Position numbers and translations under genes: made by a program. This document shows, piece after piece, positions 1-6,545 of a stretch of DNA of 9,727 nt. The stretch is from UBA7332 sp051657165 (lineage in GTDB: Bacteria; Bacteroidota; Bacteroidia; Bacteroidales; UBA7332), in the NCBI GenBank assembly GCA_051657165.1, contig JBOFKD010000041.1, positions 1 through 9,727 on the forward strand, written 5' to 3'. Position 1 is the stretch's first letter. Each line of letters opens with the position of its first letter. The notes under the pieces were generated by a model. The model had not been told where the DNA came from. It searched no databases and saw nothing but the letters and a program-made list of their open reading frames with translations.

Positions 1-35
1 TGACATAAATAGTCAGACGGCCTCGCTCTTATATA

Positions 36-608
36 CTATTGAGTGTAAAACCTATATTTCCGGCAGGCAAAATCTCTTTTAGGATTAAGACCTGTTCTTT
101 CTGTCTGATGAATATTTAATTCAGCTTTAAATTCATCAAACTCCAGAACATTCTCCATACGCTCTATTTCTTCTATTCCTTTTAATCGCTCTTCCTGAGT
201 CTGAATCTCATATTTTAAGCCTGTGAAATATGAATAAATAAAGCGTGCGACAAAAGAAGCTCCTCTGATAATCTGATTATTATGAGATACTCCTCTTAAT
301 AAAATGGCCAGACTATACCGATCTGTAGAAAAAGATATCCCCGCCCCCATTCGGTTAAGCGGACGCAGGCTATTACTTTTTCCAGCTCTGTAGAAATAGA
401 ACTGATTATATCTCAACTGTAAAGGATGTCTGTGAGCAGTATCATCGGGATGTGCTAATTCATCATATAAGTATATCTCAACATCTACCGGCTTTATACC
501 CGAAGCTTTAATCTCTCCGTTTAGCACCACTCTTGCTATTCTCTTTATAAAATCAGAATAAGATTCATTCTCAAACTTGTCCGGAAACATCATATTCTTA
601 TTATTCAT
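36..608 (-). CDS. Hypothetical protein with MPG/AAG-like DNA glycosylase motifs
   Basis: A 190-residue soluble protein with no signal peptide, not recognised with certainty. It is real by context: the ATG at 608 overlaps the DUF488 stop in an ATGA, so the two are translationally coupled. This also fixes the start, although further Met codons occur at residues 6 and 7. Residues 42-106 show, in order, VEIY (Glu44, Tyr46), HPDDTAH (His59), FYFYRAG (70-76), GAGISF (88-93) and AILLRGV (101-107), and the C-terminus reads ERTGLNPKRDF...RFY. This order parallels human alkyladenine glycosylase (ETEAY with catalytic Glu125 and Tyr127; His136; YVY with Tyr159; LLRAL) and the R-x-G...RFY ending of that family. 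I infer a divergent member of that fold, possibly excising damaged bases, but several spacings differ and activity is unproven. An unrelated conserved hypothetical family is the alternative. It ends with TAG at 36, and the 35 bases beyond hold nothing recognisable. Confidence 0.85.
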   Translation of the reverse strand: MNNKNMMFPDKFENESYSDFIKRIARVVLNGEIKASGIKPVDVEIYLYDELAHPDDTAHRHPLQLRYNQFYFYRAGKSNSLRPLNRMGAGISFSTDRYSLAILLRGVSHNNQIIRGASFVARFIYSYFTGLKYEIQTQEERLKGIEEIERMENVLEFDEFKAELNIHQTERTGLNPKRDFACRKYRFYTQ

Positions 609-1126
609 TCAAGATGGTATGTTAATATTCCATCTACTATCCTTGCTGGTGAAGTATAAGGATGCTCTTCTGATTTTGTTTCGTTTTCTATATGAATAAC
701 AGTCCATCCTAAACTTTTAAGATAATCAGCTACCATTGAACGATGACATCTCCACCACAAAACTTCTGAGCACATAATAGCTGTCTTCTTTTCTTCAGCT
801 AAAGAGATCAATGCATCTATCCCATCCCTAAATTCGTCAGTCTCCAGATAATCCGCATAACCTCTGAATGACTTATTAAGCCAGACTATATTCAGCGAAT
901 CTTTTTTTGCCGGCCGCAATCCGCCCAACTGACGAATATATTCATACTGAATCCCGGATTGGTTAAGGCTATCTTTCAATCTGTCCTGATTAAACTGAGG
1001 ATATTTATCTGAACCGGGCAGAGATCTGATATCTGCCAGGACTTCTATATCATACTCTTTCAATATATGTATAAAGCTTTCTATTGAACGGGTGGAATGA
1101 CCAATTGTCCATATTTTTTTCTCCAT
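605..1126 (-). CDS. DUF488 family protein
   Basis: A small, apparently cytosolic protein of 173 residues belonging to the DUF488 family, whose biochemical function is not established. Family hallmarks in order: WTIGHSTRS (6-14), ADIRSLPGSDKYPQF (31-45), the YEYIRQLGGLRP block (61-72), and IMCSEVLWWRCHR (117-129), with Cys119 and the CHR motif (Cys127-Arg129) in the conserved positions. No signal peptide or membrane segment is seen. The frame can be extended two codons upstream to a TTG at 1132, but the ATG at 1126 is preferred as the normal start and puts the conserved TIGHS block at the usual distance from the N-terminus. It is the first gene after the PUL terminator and overlaps the next gene by 4 nt (ATGA), implying coupled translation with it. 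Family assignment is secure; the role is unknown. Confidence 0.93.
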   Translation of the reverse strand: MEKKIWTIGHSTRSIESFIHILKEYDIEVLADIRSLPGSDKYPQFNQDRLKDSLNQSGIQYEYIRQLGGLRPAKKDSLNIVWLNKSFRGYADYLETDEFRDGIDALISLAEEKKTAIMCSEVLWWRCHRSMVADYLKSLGWTVIHIENETKSEEHPYTSPARIVDGILTYHLE

Positions 1127-1200
1127 ATCCAATTCTTTTGTTTCTTATTATAACGACGTACGGAACAAAAAGTTATATTTCATAAATACATAAGTTATTA

Positions 1201-1238
1201 AATAAAAGAGAGTGCCGGAAGAAAAACTTCCGGCACTC
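1201..1238 (-). terminator. Intrinsic terminator of the PUL operon
   Basis: A perfect 12-bp inverted repeat (GAGTGCCGGAAG, 1210-1221; CTTCCGGCACTC, 1227-1238) with a 5-nt loop lies 45 nt after the stop codon of the GH2 gene. Read on the minus strand, the stem is followed by a T-rich tail (tcttttatttaat), as expected of a Rho-independent terminator. The other strand has no U tract after the stem, so it acts for the PUL only. It separates the PUL from the DUF488 gene, whose start is about 75 nt further on. Confidence 0.88.
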
Positions 1239-1283
1239 CCCATCAAATTCAACCTTAAAAAATAATTCTAAATAATCTGTATT

Positions 1284-4200
1284 CTATTTATTGACATCTG
1301 CCGTATTCTGATCTCCATAAACCGGCTTAATACTGAAAGAGTAGACCATTTGTCGCGGATGTATCAGGTAAGGTTCATGCGGATAAGCACCCCAGCTTGT
1401 ATCTCCTCCTAATCCCATCTGTTTATAATCAATATTCCAGGAGACCATATCTTTTGGTTCAATATCTGAGATGTGTCTCTGATGTTTCTTTGCATCCACT
1501 TCAGACAGTTCTTCATACGGAAACATAAACACACTCGTTTCGATAAGCTTGTCAGAAGAGGCCATTAATCCATTTCCGGATTTATTTGTCAAAGCAACCC
1601 ATCTTACATCACTTTTATTTCCTGTTTCCTGAGGACGATCATAACCGAAGAACTGATCTTTAACATTTCCTTTATATAATCCCACGAAAGAACTTTGTTT
1701 GCGATCCTGATAATTCTCATGAGGTCCGCGTCCAAACCATTGCATTTGATCAAAAGATTCGTTCAAGGCTAATGTAACCCCCATTCTTGGAATAAGCGGC
1801 AACGTATCATGCGCAGGAATAAATTTTGTTCTCACATCCAGGTTCTGATCACCCGTTACTGTATAACGTATTTCTAACCGGGACTGATCAGCCGGTAGTT
1901 CGTATACTGACAAGATCTGGTATTCTTCACCTGACAACTGAGATGACTCAAATGCAAGTAGCTTAGCATCCCGACCTGCATGACGCCAGGTATCACACAT
2001 TTTAGTCAGACGACCACCCATATCATTATCTGTTGACGCTCTCCAGAAATTAGGCTTCATTGGAGCTTTCAGAATCTCTTCATTATTTATAAGAACAGAA
2101 GAAAGAGCGCCATTATTTTTATCAAATCCATACTTTACATTACCGGCCGAAACAGATATCTGATCATTCTTTTTTGTAACAACTAATGCCTGAGAATCTG
2201 ATTTATCCGTTTTCTGCATATAAAATGGTAATTTAATCTGAGTAGCGGCTAGTTCTGTTCCTGCTTTTAGCAATCCTTTATCATTCTTCTGTCTGGCATA
2301 GAAATTAATGAAATATTCCACACCCGGCTCTAAGTTTATTTTAGGGAAGGAAGCAGAAAAGAGATCTTCTTTCTGAGGCGCAAGCGATACATTATTTATA
2401 CGTCCGTCTGCAACAGGATGCCCATTACCTTCTAATGTCCAGTAAAAATCAAACTCCGCAAGATCCGTAAAGAAATGTTTATTCTTTATTTTCACCAGAC
2501 CAGTTCCATAATCAGCAAGATCAAAAGCGATATTCTGATAAACGGTTTTCACTTCGTGAATATGAGGCTTCAGAGTTCTGTCAGCAGCAACGAGTCCGTT
2601 CATACAAAAGTTTCCACTACTAGGGACTCCTTTAGGAGCCATATCTCCACCATATGCCCAATAAAACTTACCATCGTCAGTCTTCTGAGCAAAGCCCTGA
2701 TCCACCCAATCCCATATATGACCACCCTGAAGTGACGGATATTTCTCTATCACATCCCAATAATCCTGTAAATTACCCACACTATTACCCATAGCATGTG
2801 CATACTCACATAAGATCAGAGGTTTCGTTGGCAGATATAAAGAATGATTAATCAAAACATCCAGCTTTTTATACATAGGACAGAAGATATCGGTATGCGG
2901 TCCTTTTATACCATCTTCCGAATGCACGGGTCTTCTTGACTTATCATTCGCATGTACCCAATGATATGTTTTTCCAAAGTTTACACCTTCGCCACTTTCA
3001 TTACCTAACGACCAGATAATAACTGACGGATGATTCTTATCGCGTTCAAACATACGTTCAGTGCGGTCAATAAAAGCATTTTCCCATTCAGGTTGATTTG
3101 CCAGTGAGCGCTCAGGCTTATATCCCATACCATGACTTTCAATATTTGCTTCATCAACGACATAAAGTCCGTATATGTCACAAAGCTCGTACCAGCGGGG
3201 ATCACAAGGATAATGAGAAGTACGTACACAGTTAATATTAAATTCTTTCATTAACTGTATATCTTTAATCATGGACTCTTCGTCAACTACATGTCCGGTC
3301 ACGGGATCATGTTCATGACGATTTACACCTTTTATATAGACAGGTTGTCCGTTTACAAGAAGCTGTGCATGTTTTATCTCAACTTCACGAAAGCCGATTT
3401 TACGGGATATTACTTCTTCTACTTTATTTCCTTTACGAAGCGTAAGTATCAACTGATATAGATTTGGTTGTTCTGCACTCCATAAAAGAGGTTCTTTTAT
3501 AAGTTTTTCAAAAGTAAGTGTATCCGCTACTGAACTGAATGATTTCTGATCCTTATATATTGTTTTCCCGGACTCATCCGACAGATGCACATCAACGATG
3601 CCTTTATCCTTTAGTTTATTACCACCCAGATCCACAAACAATTTCAAAACGGCATCTTTGTAATCCTGATCCAGATCCGTAACAATTTCAAAATCTCTTA
3701 TATGAGTTTTCGGTCTGGCGTACATATACACATCTCTTTGAATACCGGCAAGACGCCAATAATCCTGATCTTCCAGATAGTATCCATCACTAAATTTAAA
3801 CACCTGAACCGACACATCATTCTTCCCGGGTTTTAGATATGGTGTGATATCAAATTCTGAAGGTGTTTTAGAATCTTGAGAATAGCCGACTTCTTTTCCG
3901 TTTACCCATACATAAAAAGCCGATGCCACTCCACCGAAATGAAGGATAATCTGACGGTCAGTCCAGTTTGCCGGAATCTCGAATGAACGTTTATAAGATC
4001 CTACAGGACTGTTATCTTCCGGAACAAGGGGTGGATTCTTAGGTATACCGTATCCACTACCTACGTAAAAAGGATAACCAAATCCTTCCAACTCCCAGTT
4101 TGAAGGAACAGGAATTGAATCCCAGGAATCCGTATTGAAGTCTTTTGTATAAAAATCAAGCGAACGATCGCTTTGTTTCGGTACAAACTGGAATTTCCAT

Positions 4201-4484
4201 ACTCCGTTCAAAGATTTATAATACGGTGATTTCGATTTATCTCCGTTTATTGCCATATCTTTCGTTGGATAAGATAAAAAAGTGGCAGCCGACTTCAATC
4301 TGTTTTTATGCAATACATTGAAGTTTTCCCAGTCATTATCTGAATGCGGATATTTTGCTTTTTCTGCTACAACCGTCTTTTTCTGTTCTCCGGATTGTTT
4401 ATCCATCGGTATTCCTTCGTATTGCGCAAAAACATTAGAAGAAAATGCCAGAAGAGAGAGAGATGCTATAATATATTTAGTCAT
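1284..4484 (-). CDS. Secreted LacZ-type GH2 beta-galactosidase
   Basis: A retaining exo-beta-galactosidase of 1066 residues with a Sec signal peptide (likely cleavage after VFA, Ala20|Gln21), so it is probably periplasmic, unlike cytoplasmic E. coli LacZ. Domain order follows LacZ: sugar-binding jelly roll (about 85-258), immunoglobulin-like domain (260-370), TIM barrel (372-655), a linker beta-sandwich (655-750), and the small-chain supersandwich (775-1055). The LacZ active site is conserved: acid/base Glu496 in LGNESGEG, nucleophile Glu560 in ILCEYAHAMGNS, His390 (NRHEH), His424 (SHYP), Tyr538 (CPMY), WDWVDQ (591-596), FCMNG (626-630), and the Mg ligand pair Glu449/His451 (ESH). The C-terminal loop GLGGDTSW (Trp1031) matches LacZ Trp999, which supports galactosidase rather than glucuronidase or mannosidase activity within GH2. 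It starts 9 nt after the GH63-like gene stop and is the last gene before the terminator, so it is co-transcribed with it. Intact, with no missing key residue; the natural substrate is unknown. Confidence 0.95.
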   Translation of the reverse strand: MTKYIIASLSLLAFSSNVFAQYEGIPMDKQSGEQKKTVVAEKAKYPHSDNDWENFNVLHKNRLKSAATFLSYPTKDMAINGDKSKSPYYKSLNGVWKFQFVPKQSDRSLDFYTKDFNTDSWDSIPVPSNWELEGFGYPFYVGSGYGIPKNPPLVPEDNSPVGSYKRSFEIPANWTDRQIILHFGGVASAFYVWVNGKEVGYSQDSKTPSEFDITPYLKPGKNDVSVQVFKFSDGYYLEDQDYWRLAGIQRDVYMYARPKTHIRDFEIVTDLDQDYKDAVLKLFVDLGGNKLKDKGIVDVHLSDESGKTIYKDQKSFSSVADTLTFEKLIKEPLLWSAEQPNLYQLILTLRKGNKVEEVISRKIGFREVEIKHAQLLVNGQPVYIKGVNRHEHDPVTGHVVDEESMIKDIQLMKEFNINCVRTSHYPCDPRWYELCDIYGLYVVDEANIESHGMGYKPERSLANQPEWENAFIDRTERMFERDKNHPSVIIWSLGNESGEGVNFGKTYHWVHANDKSRRPVHSEDGIKGPHTDIFCPMYKKLDVLINHSLYLPTKPLILCEYAHAMGNSVGNLQDYWDVIEKYPSLQGGHIWDWVDQGFAQKTDDGKFYWAYGGDMAPKGVPSSGNFCMNGLVAADRTLKPHIHEVKTVYQNIAFDLADYGTGLVKIKNKHFFTDLAEFDFYWTLEGNGHPVADGRINNVSLAPQKEDLFSASFPKINLEPGVEYFINFYARQKNDKGLLKAGTELAATQIKLPFYMQKTDKSDSQALVVTKKNDQISVSAGNVKYGFDKNNGALSSVLINNEEILKAPMKPNFWRASTDNDMGGRLTKMCDTWRHAGRDAKLLAFESSQLSGEEYQILSVYELPADQSRLEIRYTVTGDQNLDVRTKFIPAHDTLPLIPRMGVTLALNESFDQMQWFGRGPHENYQDRKQSSFVGLYKGNVKDQFFGYDRPQETGNKSDVRWVALTNKSGNGLMASSDKLIETSVFMFPYEELSEVDAKKHQRHISDIEPKDMVSWNIDYKQMGLGGDTSWGAYPHEPYLIHPRQMVYSFSIKPVYGDQNTADVNK

Positions 4485-4493
4485 AATATACTT

Positions 4494-6494
4494 TTAATTA
4501 TTCAACAACATTTTTATTGTCATCGCTGAAGACCATCCAAAATTCGGACAGTTCAATGCTTCCCCTGTCAAAGGATTATAATTTTCATGAATAGGTCCGT
4601 CTCCGGTAAGTCCCTGCGCATTATCAATATATTTATTCATCAGTTCGTCTGCTTCAGCCACATATCCATAATTACGAAGACCTTTGATTCCGAAATAAAC
4701 CTGATCTATCCAAACCGGACCACGCCAGTATCCTCTGACCGGTCTTAAACGCGGATGGCTGATATCGAGTGTTCCTAAAGGAACAGTAGAATTAAATTTA
4801 GCCGGATCAATCATTTTGTCCACGACAAGTTTTGCCTGCTCTTTTGTTGCTATTCCAGCCCATAAAGGCAGCCAGCATTCGGCACCCATTACACGGATAG
4901 GTTCGTTAGAATCCAGACGTATATCATAAAAGAAACCTGTTTCAGAGTCAAACATCTTTTGTTGTACATACGCTTTTATGAATTCACTCTCATTTTTCAG
5001 TTGTGCTGCCAACTCTTTTTTGCCGAGCTTGTTTGCCATATCTGCCAGGATATTTTTCTCTGCATACAAGAATGAATTCAGACAGACATTCTCCTGATTC
5101 ATAGACCAAGCTTTTTCCGGATCATTTTTCAACATCTGTGTTTCGTCAAAACGAACACCGTTATCCATTCCACTTTCCCAGGCTGCTGCAATTAAAGTTC
5201 CATCTGTCGATCCATATTCGCAAATTCCATTTTTATCATGATCTCTGTGGGAATACCACCATTTATGATACTTATATAGTTTGTCAAACATTTCATTCAG
5301 AAAAGCTTCATCCTTTGTTTCGTTGTAGATGTTCTGCACAGCCCATGCAGCCAAAGGAGGTTTTGTGTCTCTCCAGTTATTGCGCGATTTTGTATAGCTT
5401 ACGAAATCCGGAATCATCCCATCTTCTGCCTGATAAGCAAAAAGTGAACGAACCTCATTTTTCGCCAGTTCAGGATTGAATAATGCTGTAGCTGAAGCAT
5501 GCTTCCATGAGTCCCATGACCAAAATCCGTAGAATCCGCAATAAGAAGGATAGCAACCATCATACTGAAGGTCACCGGCAGCAGTTCGCCAGTTCGCCAG
5601 TAAGGTCATCATTGATTTTACCGCAACCTTACGATGTTTATTTGTGAGTTTATCATTATTTGCGGCAAGCAAAGATCCAATGTAAGAATTCCAGCGTTTT
5701 TCATTTTCAGCAAATACACTTTCTGCATTCAAAGCCGTAAGCTCCATACGTTCTTTGGTTAATTCTGCACTATTAAACGCGAATGTCTGCGTTAAATAAG
5801 CTACATACTTATCTCCCGGATTAATCTGTGCTGCATTTATCTCCTGTATTGTCAGAGAGTCTTTTGTACGCTGTATGATATCTTTTGAGGTCAGATAATT
5901 CACCTGCAATAAACTTCCGTCTTTCGGATTGGTATAAAGTACCTGCTGCTTATTAACGTCAATCTGTCCATCTTTATTAAAAAAGCCGGCAAGCCAGTTC
6001 ATTGATATTTGTAACGGACGATCTGATATATTTGTAATTGTAGCTTTTGTCAGTGATGTATGCCCGTTTACCATACATAGTTCTGTCGTAAACTGAAGGA
6101 CTGTATCTTTAATTTCTTGTCTCAATTTACCCGGAAGGTATTCTGATACATGCAAATTTCTCGACATATCATATTTCGTACCATCAACTATCAATTCCGG
6201 TTCGGCCAGCGATCTGGCAATCCATCCTTTCCCATTCATCATAAACGGACCAATAAAACTGCCGTTATACGATTTGCTTTGATTCTCTGGTAGAGAATAC
6301 CCTATCCATGAGCCCTGATCAGCAAATAGATTAAGATTGCGCTGACGCTCATCGGAAGGAATATTCTTGATATTAATTAAGTTTGGAAAGTCTGACTGAT
6401 TCTGAAAACTAACCACTTCCGCACGAGGTTTCTCTGTAACACAGGAAAAAAGAGGAAGTGTAAGAAAGGGTAGTACTTTTATATATTTATTCAT
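4494..6494 (-). CDS. GH63-family (YgjK-type) alpha-glucosidase-like lipoprotein
   Basis: A predicted inverting glycosidase with an N-terminal beta-sandwich (about 25-255) and a C-terminal (alpha/alpha)6 barrel (about 275-666). Several motifs match, from memory, E. coli YgjK, a GH63 alpha-glucosidase active on alpha-1,3-linked glucose: NWRT (301-304), WSWDSWK (325-331), KPPLAAW (378-384), AAWESGMDN (437-445), YWRGPVW (589-595), and GPIHENYNPLTGE (633-645) followed by CPNFGWSSA. By analogy Asp444 is the general acid and Glu637 the general base. The start at 6494 (666 aa) gives an ideal lipoprotein leader with lipobox LFSC (Cys18). An in-frame ATG at 6527 would add 11 residues encoded inside the intergenic hairpin and push the signal peptide inward, so it is rejected. 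The protein is about 110 residues shorter than YgjK, mainly because the loop between EYG (428) and WESG (439) is only ten residues. It ends 9 nt before the GH2 gene. Family is secure; linkage and substrate are inferred. A related GH37/MGH1-like activity is the main alternative. Confidence 0.88.
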   Translation of the reverse strand: MNKYIKVLPFLTLPLFSCVTEKPRAEVVSFQNQSDFPNLINIKNIPSDERQRNLNLFADQGSWIGYSLPENQSKSYNGSFIGPFMMNGKGWIARSLAEPELIVDGTKYDMSRNLHVSEYLPGKLRQEIKDTVLQFTTELCMVNGHTSLTKATITNISDRPLQISMNWLAGFFNKDGQIDVNKQQVLYTNPKDGSLLQVNYLTSKDIIQRTKDSLTIQEINAAQINPGDKYVAYLTQTFAFNSAELTKERMELTALNAESVFAENEKRWNSYIGSLLAANNDKLTNKHRKVAVKSMMTLLANWRTAAGDLQYDGCYPSYCGFYGFWSWDSWKHASATALFNPELAKNEVRSLFAYQAEDGMIPDFVSYTKSRNNWRDTKPPLAAWAVQNIYNETKDEAFLNEMFDKLYKYHKWWYSHRDHDKNGICEYGSTDGTLIAAAWESGMDNGVRFDETQMLKNDPEKAWSMNQENVCLNSFLYAEKNILADMANKLGKKELAAQLKNESEFIKAYVQQKMFDSETGFFYDIRLDSNEPIRVMGAECWLPLWAGIATKEQAKLVVDKMIDPAKFNSTVPLGTLDISHPRLRPVRGYWRGPVWIDQVYFGIKGLRNYGYVAEADELMNKYIDNAQGLTGDGPIHENYNPLTGEALNCPNFGWSSAMTIKMLLNN

Positions 6495-6509
6495 GGTCCT
6501 GTTTTTTAT

Positions 6510-6536
6510 AAGGGAAGAGTTAGTCACTCTTCCCTT
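6510..6536 (-). promoter_or_regulatory. Intergenic stem-loop between the susD-like and GH63-like genes
   Basis: A perfect 11-bp inverted repeat (AAGGGAAGAGT / ACTCTTCCCTT on the + strand) with a 5-nt loop fills half of the 51-nt gap after the susD stop and ends 15 nt before the preferred ATG of the GH63-like gene. In the minus-strand transcript the hairpin is followed by an A-rich run (taaaaaac), not a U tract, so it does not look like an efficient intrinsic terminator in the direction of the operon. More likely roles, by inference, are an mRNA 3'-end stabiliser or processing site that uncouples SusCD abundance from that of the enzymes downstream. The structure is seen directly; the function is not known. 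Confidence 0.55.
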
Positions 6537-6545
6537 TATTTAATA

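Noticed and set aside
1..35. Short GC-richer stretch (cggcctcgct) after the last gene, considered as a terminator.
   Set aside because: No stable inverted repeat or T-run could be found in the bases available, and the window ends here.
1141..1171. Possible promoter for the DUF488 gene on the minus strand (TTTTTG at 1171-1166 and TATAAT at 1152-1147).
   Set aside because: The spacing is 13 nt and the -7 element does not match the Bacteroidota TAnnTTTG consensus. A promoter is expected in this gap because the terminator isolates the gene, but this match is too weak to annotate.
3005..3229. Minus-strand 74-codon frame inside the GH2 gene.
   Set aside because: It overlaps, in another frame, the TIM-barrel segment containing the catalytic acid/base region; a shadow frame.
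5138..5479. Plus-strand open frame of 113 codons.
   Set aside because: It lies antisense within the conserved catalytic domain of the GH63-like gene and encodes no recognisable motif; the same applies to the other plus-strand frames at 2475-2735, 4282-4529, 6602-6805 and 9362-9640.
4494..6527. Longer form of the GH63-like protein starting at the ATG at 6527.
   Set aside because: It adds 11 polar residues before an otherwise ideal lipoprotein signal peptide and starts within the intergenic hairpin.
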